Below the pieces are notes generated by a model. That model ran no database searches and was not told the origin of the DNA. It worked only from the letters and a program-made list of their open reading frames with translations. Below are positions 9,620-17,316 of a DNA stretch of 64,000 nt, one piece after another. Source of the stretch: S010-25 sp964466455. GTDB taxonomy: Bacteria > Pseudomonadota > Gammaproteobacteria > SZUA-229. Location: positions 19,931 through 83,930 of the forward strand of contig CAYXNL010000001.1 in NCBI GenBank assembly GCA_964466455.1, written 5' to 3'. The translations under genes and the position numbers were made by a program. Within the stretch, counting starts at the first letter, position 1; each line of letters begins with the position of its first letter.

Positions 9620-9931
9620 ATGGAAAATTTACTCTTCATAGCGATTGTTATCGCGATTATTCTATACTGGTGGGACAATCGTAAAAGCAATGAGCTGGTG
9701 CTGTCTCATTGCCGGAATGAATGTAAGAAGGCGCATGTTCAGCTACTGGATGCCTCTGTCATGTGTCAGCGTAGCTGGTTGCGTAAAAAACAGGGTAGTG
9801 GCTTACAGATAGGTCGTTTATTCAGCTTTGAATACAGTGATGATAATGAAAGTCGCCATCATGGCTATATTGTATTGATTGGACGGCAGGTGGTAGAGAC
9901 AGGATTCCCTGACGGAGAAATATTTCATTGA
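9620..9931 (+). CDS. DUF3301 family membrane-anchored protein
   Basis: A 103-aa protein with one N-terminal membrane segment (about residues 4-19) followed by WWDNRKSNE and a cytosolic-type domain containing CQRSWLRKKQGSGLQIGRLFSFEYS. The W..N...E...A......C pattern and the terminal R.FSFEY...G..R..G.v.l.g strand are typical of DUF3301, a gammaproteobacterial family without known function. The ribosome site AAGGTG sits upstream of the ATG. The stop codon is embedded in the terminator stem at 9923-9968. Confidence 0.82.
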   Translation: MENLLFIAIVIAIILYWWDNRKSNELVLSHCRNECKKAHVQLLDASVMCQRSWLRKKQGSGLQIGRLFSFEYSDDNESRHHGYIVLIGRQVVETGFPDGEIFH

Positions 9932-9968
9932 AGAGCCGTCATTCTATATTCCTGGCTCTTCAATGAAA
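9923..9968. terminator. Bidirectional terminator between convergent genes
   Basis: A perfect 15-bp stem TTTCATTGAAGAGCC / GGCTCTTCAATGAAA with a 16-nt loop, located between the ends of the DUF3301 gene (plus) and the DUF4426 gene (minus). The stem contains the TGA stop of the plus-strand gene. Confidence 0.65.
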
Positions 9969-9987
9969 AGTTATTTTAGGATTATCA

Positions 9988-10443
9988 CTAGTTAGTGAAA
10001 AAACGTTTCTCGAAGCGTATGCGAACCGGGTTTTTTTCACCTGCTGGCGTGATTTTTATGTCAAATTTCAGATGTTCGCCATTACTGATCTCAGTATTAG
10101 CCAGGTAATACATTGCGGTTCCTTCTTTTATCAGCTTGAAATTAAGTGACTTGTACTGCCCTGACATATTGCTGGCAGAACCCTCAATTTTTGCTGCTAC
10201 CGGCTCTCCTGTCGTGTGCAGTACTTTTTTTAGTACGGCGATATTGATAAGAACGTGGTTGCTGGATCGTGGCAGATCATACTGTTTGGCAACGTCCGCC
10301 GAGATGGTGTCGCTTCGGAATGCATTGTAGTGAACGACGTAATTACCGAACTCTTTCATATTATCTGCATAACTAAATGAACTCATGCTGATTAAACCAA
10401 AGGTTATCAGGATGACCAGACTTTTTTTAATGTAACTGTACAT
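9988..10443 (-). CDS. DUF4426 family exported protein
   Basis: A 151-aa periplasmic protein with a signal peptide (hydrophobic residues about 8-25, cleavage near SYA-DN). The mature part opens with MKEFGNYVVHYNAF and contains VAKQYDLPRSSNHVLINIAV, the pattern of DUF4426. The family has no established function. The gene stands alone, convergent with the DUF3301 gene. Confidence 0.8.
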   Translation of the reverse strand: MYSYIKKSLVILITFGLISMSSFSYADNMKEFGNYVVHYNAFRSDTISADVAKQYDLPRSSNHVLINIAVLKKVLHTTGEPVAAKIEGSASNMSGQYKSLNFKLIKEGTAMYYLANTEISNGEHLKFDIKITPAGEKNPVRIRFEKRFFTN

Positions 10444-10548
10444 ACGGTGTCCTCTTTTTGAAAAATATTATTATTGTCGTTACCCTTCCTATTGTAATCG
10501 GCTAAGAAATTTTATCAATCCATTAATGCGTTTAATTTCCCGATAAAA

Positions 10549-11676
10549 TCATGAAATTCCTGTTTCTTTGAGTAGTTGTTTACCAATACACTGACCTCGC
10601 CAGCCTTTTAGTACAACGCATTCTCTATTTGTTGTTATCAGCTTTTCCAGTTCTTTTCTTGAACATAAGATGGTGCTGGATATGCCGAGTTTATCTGCTT
10701 TGGCGTTAAGTAGCCTCTGTGCTGCTTTTAACTGGTTTTTTTGAGACGCTGAAAGTATCTGATGATTGTTTTCTGGCCACAGTGCCGGGATTTGGTCAAG
10801 TGCCTTTTTAATGGCTTTAAATAGAAGTATCTGCTGTTCGTTGGAAACAGAAAAACGGTTCGCTAACAGATAATTAATATCCGTCAGCTTTGTTGGAGGG
10901 TGCAGGCTAAGTTCAATAATTTCTTCATCACGCAGAACTCGTCGTCGGGTGGTATCGGTTTCTATCGCAATATTTTCACGCCACAATGCAATAGCCTGAA
11001 TAATTGCCAGTTTTTTACCGTGATACTTCCGGCCACCCTTAATACGTTGCCAGAGTGTCTGTGTGTTGGCATTAAACGATATGTCTGATTGAACGGTTTC
11101 ACTGGAATGTGTCGGGTATAATCTGCGACAGTCTTCTTCAAACCATTCCAGACGCCCTTTATCTGTTAATTTTTTATGCAGAATTTTATAGACCTGATAC
11201 AAATAATAAACATCATCACCGGCATAATTAATTTGCTGTGTGCTTAAAGGGCGCTTTATCCAGTTGGTTCGGGTCTGGGTTTTAGGTAACTGCACCCCCA
11301 GTTCTGCTTCTACCATACTGGCATAACCAATCTGGTCATGCCGGCCTAACAATGCACAGGCAATCTGGGTGTCGTGTATTGGTGCGGGGATAAAACCAAA
11401 GTGATGAAACAGAACTTCCAGATCCTGAGAGCAGGAGTGGAATACCTTAATTGTACGGGGGTTAAGGAAAATTTTCTGCAGGGCAGGCCTGGCATCAAAG
11501 GCAAGTGGATCGATACAGGCGACAATATTATTACTGGCAATCTGTACCAGGCCAAGGTGCGGGTAAAAAGTAGTTTCGCGGAAAAATTCAGTATCAATAC
11601 TAAGAACAGGTTCATTTAAAAAATCATCTAGCAGTTGATCCATCTTTACTGTGTTGTTAATTAAAACCGGTTTCAT
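10549..11676 (-). CDS. rnd: Ribonuclease D
   Basis: A 3'-5' exoribonuclease that trims tRNA and other small RNA precursors in the cytoplasm. The 375 aa carry the DEDD exonuclease motifs: Exo I VLSIDTEFFRETT, Exo II with FHSCSQDLEVL, and Exo III YAGDDVYYLYQVY, with the landmark phrase LGLVQIA. An HRDC domain follows (about residues 205-290), then the usual C-terminal helical region. The TerB-like gene lies 29 bp upstream on the same strand. Confidence 0.94.
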   Translation of the reverse strand: MKPVLINNTVKMDQLLDDFLNEPVLSIDTEFFRETTFYPHLGLVQIASNNIVACIDPLAFDARPALQKIFLNPRTIKVFHSCSQDLEVLFHHFGFIPAPIHDTQIACALLGRHDQIGYASMVEAELGVQLPKTQTRTNWIKRPLSTQQINYAGDDVYYLYQVYKILHKKLTDKGRLEWFEEDCRRLYPTHSSETVQSDISFNANTQTLWQRIKGGRKYHGKKLAIIQAIALWRENIAIETDTTRRRVLRDEEIIELSLHPPTKLTDINYLLANRFSVSNEQQILLFKAIKKALDQIPALWPENNHQILSASQKNQLKAAQRLLNAKADKLGISSTILCSRKELEKLITTNRECVVLKGWRGQCIGKQLLKETGIS

Positions 11677-11705
11677 TGTAGCTTCGTGTTGGTATAGAGG
11701 TGCCC

Positions 11706-12152
11706 TTAACAGGCTTCGTATTTTGTTTTTATAAAAGCGTGGTGTGGTACATGCAGTAAATCAGCCAGACAACGTACCAGATGTTCTTCGTATTTGTCCA
11801 GTTTTCCATCGGCAAAGGCCAATGACCACAGATCAGCAACCAGATTAATCTTTTGTTGTTGAGTGTAATGCTCATTTAACAGTGAAGTAAATGCATAATA
11901 ATCTGTTGCCTGACGTTTTTTATCAGTGGCAAGTTTCAATAAAGACTCTGTTTCATCTTCAGCCAGGTTGAATTCCTGATTAAATAACTGCCGGATCTTT
12001 TGTTGTTCTGTGTCGGTTACTTCATTATCAACATATATCATTTCTACCATCAATACGGCGCAGGCAAGCTGAAGCCTGTGTTCCAGTGGCTTCTGATTAT
12101 CTTCCGTATTACTCAGGTAGTGATGAAAAAATTGTTGTAGTTTATCAAGCAT
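11706..12152 (-). CDS. TerB-like (DjlA N-terminal) protein
   Basis: A 148-aa all-helical protein. ACAVLMVEMIYVDNEVTDTEQQKIRQLF and ADLWSLAFADGKLDKYEEHLVRCLADLL form the two TerB-type repeats; in this family the acidic residues (VDNEV, ADGKLD) are thought to bind metal. Proteins of this kind are widespread in proteobacteria, often annotated tellurite resistance TerB, but no tellurite operon is present here. It lies 2 bp after the glutaredoxin-like gene, so the two are probably co-transcribed. Confidence 0.8.
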   Translation of the reverse strand: MLDKLQQFFHHYLSNTEDNQKPLEHRLQLACAVLMVEMIYVDNEVTDTEQQKIRQLFNQEFNLAEDETESLLKLATDKKRQATDYYAFTSLLNEHYTQQQKINLVADLWSLAFADGKLDKYEEHLVRCLADLLHVPHHAFIKTKYEAC

Positions 12153-12154
12153 TG

Positions 12155-12559
12155 TTAAAGTAGTGAGTTGGTTTTCTGATTATGAGTCTCTTTAATGGCG
12201 GCTTTAATCTGTTCAGGATTAAAACCCTGAAGGCGATATTTTCCAATAAGAAGTAGTGGAATAGCGCCTTCTCCCATTTCTTTATAAAGTTGTTTCCCTC
12301 GTTTTGTGTTTTCCATATCATATTCACAATAACTGATATGATTTTCCTGGAAATACTTCTTTGCCTGGTAGCAGTATGTGCACCACCAGGCGCCAAGCAT
12401 AATAACATCGGGTCTGTGTTGAATAATTTCAGGGGTACATTCAACAGTGTTAACCGTTTCATGCCAGTTTATCGCAATAAAGGCAATAAGCAAAACACCT
12501 ATAATTAGAATAATATTCTTTTTATGTCGAGCAGGTTGTTGTGCCGTGCTGTCAGTCAT
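12155..12559 (-). CDS. Membrane-anchored glutaredoxin-like protein
   Basis: A 134-aa protein with an N-terminal membrane segment (about residues 13-29) and a glutaredoxin/thioredoxin-fold domain with a CTYC dithiol in LGAWWCTYCYQAKKYF and the cis-Pro region EGAIPLLLIGKYRLQGF. It probably reduces or oxidises a partner thiol outside the cytoplasm, given the likely N-in topology; the partner is unknown. It is followed after 2 bp by the TerB-like gene. Confidence 0.75.
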   Translation of the reverse strand: MTDSTAQQPARHKKNIILIIGVLLIAFIAINWHETVNTVECTPEIIQHRPDVIMLGAWWCTYCYQAKKYFQENHISYCEYDMENTKRGKQLYKEMGEGAIPLLLIGKYRLQGFNPEQIKAAIKETHNQKTNSLL

Positions 12560-12607
12560 TAGTAATAAGTTACCGTACCTTGCGAATAAATTTTTATCTG
12601 GCTGCTA

Positions 12608-12690
12608 AGGAACCTCTGAACGAGTCCGGGTAAAATAGATTGAGATTCAGAACCCATGATGTTCGTTTACGACCTGTTCAGAGGTTTCCT
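12608..12690. repeat. 83-bp element with terminal inverted repeats
   Basis: AGGAACCTCTGAAC at the left end is matched by GTTCAGAGGTTTCCT at the right, differing by one extra T. There is no ORF inside. The layout is that of a small non-autonomous element (MITE-like). A diverged relative of its right half may lie at about 14175-14222. Confidence 0.5.
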
Positions 12691-12743
12691 GACGCCCGAT
12701 AGATTGCCGCCGGGTTGTTTATGCAGAAATTCTCTGGCGAGTA

Positions 12744-13484
12744 TTAATAGTTATTACGATACTGGTGTAGTTGTGACATAAAATGCTGGCGATAATAGAG
12801 CACAGCACTGGCGCCGTTCGCACGTACATCAATAATTTTCCAGTCATTACCTGCTCGGCGCATACGGAAATTTAACCGCATTGGACTCGTGCCTCGATGG
12901 TAGATGATAGTGCGTACAAATGCTTCCATCGGCCCACGATATTGGGCAGGAATGAAGCGAATTTGTGTATTTGCTGCATCAAAACTTCCCAGGTTCCTGG
13001 CTAGACTGGAAAGGAAAGTTTGGCGCAGCTGTTTCTGAAAAGCTGTTTTTTCTTCAGGAGACATATATCGGGCGTAAGGCCCGATAATCCAGTGTGTCAT
13101 ATTATTAAAGTCAAAATGGGGGATGATTTGTGTTTTAATAAAATGGCGTAAGTTCGCTGGACTAATATTTTCGGCACGTGTAGTAAATGTGGTGATTTTT
13201 CTCAGTGTATCCTTAATTACCTGTACCGGATCAGTCGGATAGCTAAATGGCTCTGGAAAATAGTCGCGCGAGTAATATTGCCGGGTATGGTGTTGCCAGA
13301 ATGGGGTTTGGTTAAAATGGTTACCATTATACCGGCTGGTCATGCCTGATCTTGAAGTAATAGTTTGTGCAGATGTGGGTACGTTACTGTGCGTTATTTT
13401 GCCGCTGTTCTGTGCGGTAGCATTTGCCAGCGGGGTAACGAGAAAAAATGCAAATAATGCAAAAGATGCAAGAAGTTGAATCAT
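12744..13484 (-). CDS. MlaC/Ttg2D-like phospholipid-binding protein
   Basis: A 246-aa exported protein: signal peptide (about residues 1-23, ending ANATA), an unusual Asn/Tyr/Arg-rich stretch, and from about residue 85 an MlaC-type domain (DPVQVIKDTLRKI, LRHFIKTQIIPHFDFNNMTHWIIGPYARYMSPEEKTAFQKQ, WKIIDVRANGASAVLYYRQHF). MlaC carries phospholipids between outer and inner membranes, but here no mlaABDEF genes are adjacent, so it is an isolated family member. The start at 13484 was chosen because it begins the signal peptide; the frame is open 13 codons further. The N-terminal insert is longer than in MlaC. Confidence 0.75.
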   Translation of the reverse strand: MIQLLASFALFAFFLVTPLANATAQNSGKITHSNVPTSAQTITSRSGMTSRYNGNHFNQTPFWQHHTRQYYSRDYFPEPFSYPTDPVQVIKDTLRKITTFTTRAENISPANLRHFIKTQIIPHFDFNNMTHWIIGPYARYMSPEEKTAFQKQLRQTFLSSLARNLGSFDAANTQIRFIPAQYRGPMEAFVRTIIYHRGTSPMRLNFRMRRAGNDWKIIDVRANGASAVLYYRQHFMSQLHQYRNNY

Positions 13485-13567
13485 AATCGTACCTGCCTGT
13501 GGTTCATTAACAGAGTGCAGCAATTCTAGCAGGAAATGTTTCGGTAGCGAGGATTATTTCAGGCGGA

Positions 13568-14110
13568 TCAATGGAATTTGTAACGTGCGATACGCTTTAT
13601 TTTTACTTCACCTGTTTTGCCAAAAATTGTTACCCGGGTGATAATGGGTGAGTTACCACGGCAGAAGTCCTCAAATGGGGTACGTTCCTGAATGTCTACG
13701 CCGTCAATTGTTACCGTAAAAGCCGTTGAAATGGATGATCCGCAAATGCCGTCCATATCACGACTAAATACCTGTGGTTCCAGGGTAATGGTGTAATCGC
13801 CCGAGCTAAGAGAGCAGGTTCTGGTGACCTTCCTGGTGCGAATAATTTCGGTTGAATCACTTTCATGGTTAATATCAACCATGTTCCATGGTGAGTAGGT
13901 ACCATTCTTAGCTGAGTAATGAAAAGTAGCGCCTTTATTTCCTTCGAGTAATGAATTCGTGATGGTGGCAATATCGGCACCGGGATCACATTTATAGGTA
14001 ACGAGCGGGTAGTTTGATTTAGCAGCCATCGCTTCAGGCGCGGCAGACAGGCATAGCAGGATACTGACTACAAGGTACTTAACTAATTTCTTCAGTTGAT
14101 CTGGTTGCAT
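13568..14110 (-). CDS. Secreted protein of unknown function
   Basis: A 180-aa protein with a signal peptide (hydrophobic about residues 10-25, cleavage near AMA-AK). The mature part is beta-rich, with four Cys (TYKCDPGAD, TRTCSLSSGDYTITLEP, DGICGSS, FEDFCRGN) that could form two disulfides. I do not recognise a family. It lies between the stator-like pair upstream and the MlaC-like gene downstream, all on the minus strand, but the gaps (about 177 and 83 bp) make a single operon uncertain. Confidence 0.65.
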   Translation of the reverse strand: MQPDQLKKLVKYLVVSILLCLSAAPEAMAAKSNYPLVTYKCDPGADIATITNSLLEGNKGATFHYSAKNGTYSPWNMVDINHESDSTEIIRTRKVTRTCSLSSGDYTITLEPQVFSRDMDGICGSSISTAFTVTIDGVDIQERTPFEDFCRGNSPIITRVTIFGKTGEVKIKRIARYKFH

Positions 14111-14166
14111 TTTGGTACTACAGGCACGTTAATTATCTGACTTTCTGTTGTTTCCCCGGAAATATC

Positions 14167-14197
14167 TGAATAAGCCTGGACCCAGGATGTTTATTCA
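14167..14197. repeat. Imperfect hairpin between the stator pair and the secreted-protein gene
   Basis: TGAATAA and TTATTCA enclose CCTGG/CCAGG, making an interrupted stem-loop in the 177-bp gap. The bases just to the right (CCAGGATGTTTATTCACGAA and on) resemble the right half of the 12608-12690 element. It may be a remnant of that repeat or a weak terminator. Confidence 0.35.
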
Positions 14198-14287
14198 CGA
14201 ATGGCTCAGAGGCTGCTCAGGTATCGTTAGCCATAGTATAGAATATAACTGAAAATATTTCTTTCACATTATCGATAATAACGGCAT

Positions 14288-15172
14288 TTATTCCTGTGAA
14301 TAATAGTCATATTTGTTCAATAAATCCTGCATGAAATTCCATGCTTCGTTATAAGTCAGGCCGCTATCTTTGGGGATGACTATTTTGATATATAATTTCC
14401 CTGGATGAGATTTTTTTAACTGAGCAAGTATTTTATGCAGTTTCCTATTGTCAACAATGCGGTACTGACTATCGTTAGCATCTTTAAAACGAATACGTTC
14501 ACGACCGTTAATACGTTCAAAATTGACACTGACAACGTATTTTCCTTTGGCTGTTCGTGCCGGTCTGATCAGTTTATTATATTTTATCTGGAGTGAACCA
14601 TAGTCACCCTGCAGGTCAGTCAATTTTCTTGAATTAGCGTCATTATTTTGGCTGATAATAATAATTTTCTGTCTGGCCTGTTCCAGTGCTTTTCTTTTCT
14701 GTCCAATACTAATATTTAACTGCGATAAATTCTGGCTAAGCAATTCAACTTTATCAGTCAGATTATTAATGTTTTCCTGTAAATTTTCAAGAGAGTTTTT
14801 TAACTGTGTATTCTTGTTTAGTATAATAACAATTTGTTTATTTTTGTTTTCAATAGTGTTCTCAAATTTGGTATGTTGTTCATGCGCCTGCAAAATTTCT
14901 ATCCGTAACATAGATATATCATTTTGCGCCTGAGCAAGCTGCTCCTCCAGTGAGGAGTTTTCTCTGGACGTATTATCAATAATTCTGGATGCTTTTTTCT
15001 GTGCACTAACACTGTTGCGTAACTGATCCAGTAACTTCCAGTTCTGTACTACTAATATCATCGAAGACATCAGGAAAATCATCACTATCACCATCATAAT
15101 ATCGGTGAAGGATGGCCAGAAGCTTTCACTGTTTAAGTGTTTGTGTCGAAGATCGACAAATCCATTACTCAT
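14288..15172 (-). CDS. MotB/ZorB-like stator protein with coiled coil and ExbD-like end
   Basis: A 294-aa protein with a short cytoplasmic N-terminus and one membrane segment (about residues 25-44) preceded by FWPSFTDIMMVIVMIFLM, where Asp24 sits where MotB, ZorB and ExbD carry their proton-binding Asp. A long coiled coil follows (about 48-185, Gln/Asn/Leu heptads), then a C-terminal domain (about 200-294) with LHKILAQLKKSHPGKLYIKIV and YNEAWNFMQDLLNKY that resembles the ExbD/TolR periplasmic fold more than OmpA peptidoglycan-binding domains. It lies 30 bp after the MotA/TolQ-like gene, so the two are probably one operon and one complex. The work it powers is unknown. Confidence 0.72.
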   Translation of the reverse strand: MSNGFVDLRHKHLNSESFWPSFTDIMMVIVMIFLMSSMILVVQNWKLLDQLRNSVSAQKKASRIIDNTSRENSSLEEQLAQAQNDISMLRIEILQAHEQHTKFENTIENKNKQIVIILNKNTQLKNSLENLQENINNLTDKVELLSQNLSQLNISIGQKRKALEQARQKIIIISQNNDANSRKLTDLQGDYGSLQIKYNKLIRPARTAKGKYVVSVNFERINGRERIRFKDANDSQYRIVDNRKLHKILAQLKKSHPGKLYIKIVIPKDSGLTYNEAWNFMQDLLNKYDYYSQE

Positions 15173-15202
15173 AAATATTCTATTAACTAAAGTGTTATTA
15201 CT

Positions 15203-16120
15203 CTATTCGGAAAGCCGGAATCCGTGACGTAACAGTGTTTTTATCTCTTCAATATCAGTACTCATACGTTTCTGCTGGTCAGCATAAGTATTGGTAATTG
15301 CGTTCAGATTTCGTCCGGCCTCGGTAAAATCGATCTGGGTTTGTGACATGGTTTGTGCAGCAGTATGTAATGCTTTTACCAAACTTCCTATTTCATGCAG
15401 CATGCTGTCAGTCTGATAAGTAAAACGTGGCATAATATACAGTGTTGTTGCCTGTTCGATACCACTGAGTAATTCTGTTTGTACGTCGGTTAGTTTCATA
15501 TAAAAATAGCCGAAGAACATATAGCAGACGATAGCTGTACCCGTGGTGGATAATGCTGTTGACATACCGTGGATAACAAGATTCATTCCACCGATTCCAT
15601 TAGCGCTGTCAATAATTTTGGAGGCTCCAAATAATGCGATGGAAAGTGATACGATGGTACCAAAAACTCCGGTCAGGATCAGAATGTTATTAATAAAACG
15701 CGGCAGACTAAGGTGGGTGTTTTCGGTTGCCATTAGTGTTGATGCCAGTGCGCTATGGTTTACCGCAACATTATGCTTGCTAATTTCCAGTACCGATGCA
15801 TAGCGATTATAGATGAGTGATTTTATATTGATATGTTCGGTCGGTATGGTAACTTCACTCTCCACATTTTTCAGAAAACGGGTTAGTGCATTTTCTTCAC
15901 GCATATAGCGTAGTAACAGACTGATTAGCTTTATCAAACCAAAGGCAAATAGGCCAAGAATAGCACTATTAATAATATAACCGGTATTGGTAACCTGATT
16001 GGTGAAATAAACTTCCTTTAGAAAATTAAGGTTCAGCATTAATAAAAATGCGGTTATAACAGAAAGTAGTACCAGTTGAAACAGAATGCTTCGGCTATAA
16101 TTTGCTTTGTACTGAACCAT
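15203..16120 (-). CDS. MotA/TolQ/ExbB-like proton-channel protein
   Basis: A 305-aa protein with four predicted membrane segments (about residues 12-31, 48-70, 143-165, 187-209). Segments 3 and 4 carry the family signature: LTGVFGTIVSLSIALFG, then HGMSTALSTTGTAIVCYMFFGY, with pore-type Thr155 and Thr193. The C-terminal tail (about 225-300) is helical and probably cytoplasmic. With the next gene it forms a two-component proton-driven stator. It is not flagellar MotA (no flagellar genes, different loop sizes) and not TolQ/ExbB (no TolA/TonB nearby). The closest architecture known to me is ZorA/ZorB, but the Zorya effectors ZorC, D or E are absent. Confidence 0.75.
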   Translation of the reverse strand: MVQYKANYSRSILFQLVLLSVITAFLLMLNLNFLKEVYFTNQVTNTGYIINSAILGLFAFGLIKLISLLLRYMREENALTRFLKNVESEVTIPTEHINIKSLIYNRYASVLEISKHNVAVNHSALASTLMATENTHLSLPRFINNILILTGVFGTIVSLSIALFGASKIIDSANGIGGMNLVIHGMSTALSTTGTAIVCYMFFGYFYMKLTDVQTELLSGIEQATTLYIMPRFTYQTDSMLHEIGSLVKALHTAAQTMSQTQIDFTEAGRNLNAITNTYADQQKRMSTDIEEIKTLLRHGFRLSE

Positions 16121-16248
16121 GGGGTAATGCCTTTATGATGTTGATGGTTGTGCAGGTTGGCCTGAGTATAAAACCTTAGTGGATATAGAGCTACTTCCCC
16201 GATGGTATAGAGCCATGAGTACAGGTGTTCCTTAGCCAGTGTGGTTGA

Positions 16249-16941
16249 TTAATGGTGACTGGCCATAGGTATAAACAGACTGGCAATTGCCATCAGGATA
16301 ATTAACAGGCCGATAACCTGCCGAGCCCGCCGGGAGCGGGCAAAACGAGTCATCCAGGAGGTCATAAGCCCGGTTGTCATTAATGTTGGCAGGGTGCCCA
16401 GTCCAAATGCCAGCAGGGTCAGGGCACCGTGTAATGCGTTTCCAGCAGTCAGCGCCCAGAGTAGAACAAAATAAACCATTCCACAGGGTAGCCAGCCCCA
16501 GATTATGCCATATATCAATGCTCTGGGCAGGGAGCGAACCGGAATAAGTTTTCGGCCTATCGGTTCCAGCCTTCTCCATACGGGGATACCGATTTTTTCT
16601 ACCATGGCCAGTTGCGGTAACCACCCGGACAGGTACAGACCAATGGCAACCATCATGGTGACACCGGCAATACGCAAGATAGCATGGCTTTGATCAAGCC
16701 CTATGGCCTGCAATACACTGGTTCCTACGGTGCCGGCAATCAGTCCGGCCAGTGTATAACTGCTAATACGTCCCAGGTTATACGCTGCCACAAAGGCAAA
16801 TAATTTTGGTTTATGGTTACGAATTTGAACCGGCAGGCTTAAACTTAGCGCGCCGATAATTCCTCCACACATACCGATGCAGTGCACTGTGCTGAACAGG
16901 CCAAGCAGGAAGGCGGAAGTAAGGGTAACGGGATCATTCAT
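16249..16941 (-). CDS. TauE/SafE-type (DsbD_2-like) membrane protein
   Basis: A 230-aa integral membrane protein with about six hydrophobic segments and the N-terminal motif LFSTVHCIGMCGGIIGAL. The HC.GMCGG motif and the later WGWLPCGMVYFVLLWA repeat mark the sulfite exporter TauE/SafE-like (DsbD_2) family, whose members often lie beside cytochrome cbb3 maturation genes and are linked to copper or thiol traffic; no cco gene is nearby here. The paired Cys in two repeats suggest redox or metal handling. The substrate is unknown. Confidence 0.75.
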   Translation of the reverse strand: MNDPVTLTSAFLLGLFSTVHCIGMCGGIIGALSLSLPVQIRNHKPKLFAFVAAYNLGRISSYTLAGLIAGTVGTSVLQAIGLDQSHAILRIAGVTMMVAIGLYLSGWLPQLAMVEKIGIPVWRRLEPIGRKLIPVRSLPRALIYGIIWGWLPCGMVYFVLLWALTAGNALHGALTLLAFGLGTLPTLMTTGLMTSWMTRFARSRRARQVIGLLIILMAIASLFIPMASHH

Positions 16942-17010
16942 GCTTTATACTGAGGTAAAGTAGCTATTACTGCTAATTGTAAAGTATTCATTCGTTTTGT
17001 GCAGGGAAGA

Positions 17011-17150
17011 GGTATTACTGAAACGGATGAAAAGGATGCTTATTGTTAAAGACCGTCAGCCGCAGGGATGCGGGTGTCGAGCTTACATGGAGGTATTTAC
17101 AGCGTGTATTGAACAATAAGCATCCTTTTCATCCATCCTGTTAGTAACTG
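17011..17150. repeat. MITE-like palindromic element
   Basis: The left end carries GGATGAAAAGGATGCTTATT (17025-17044) and the right end its exact complement, followed by a looser match to ATTACTGAAAC. The interior (CCGTCAGCCGCAGGGATGCG and on) has no ORF. A 31-bp copy of the left end with three mismatches occurs at 25431-25461. It fills most of the 375-bp stretch before the HDOD gene; I see nothing else there. Confidence 0.6.
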
Positions 17151-17316
17151 TATAGTAACCGAAGGACAGGCTTTAGTTTTTATCTTCTTAATACGATGAC
17201 AGTAATAAAATAACGGCTATATTTGATATTGTGTTATTGATAAGCCGGCTGTACGGTAAAAAATAGCGGGTGATGTCTTTACCGATTAATAAAAATTCAA
17301 GGTGTCAGGGTACTAC

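Noticed and set aside
11706..12152. Tellurite resistance determinant
   Set aside because: The protein is TerB-like, but no terC, terD or terZ genes are present, so resistance cannot be inferred.
15203..16120. Flagellar MotA, TolQ/ExbB or Zorya ZorA as a definite call
   Set aside because: No flagellar, tol-pal, tonB or zorCDE genes nearby; only the superfamily is supported.
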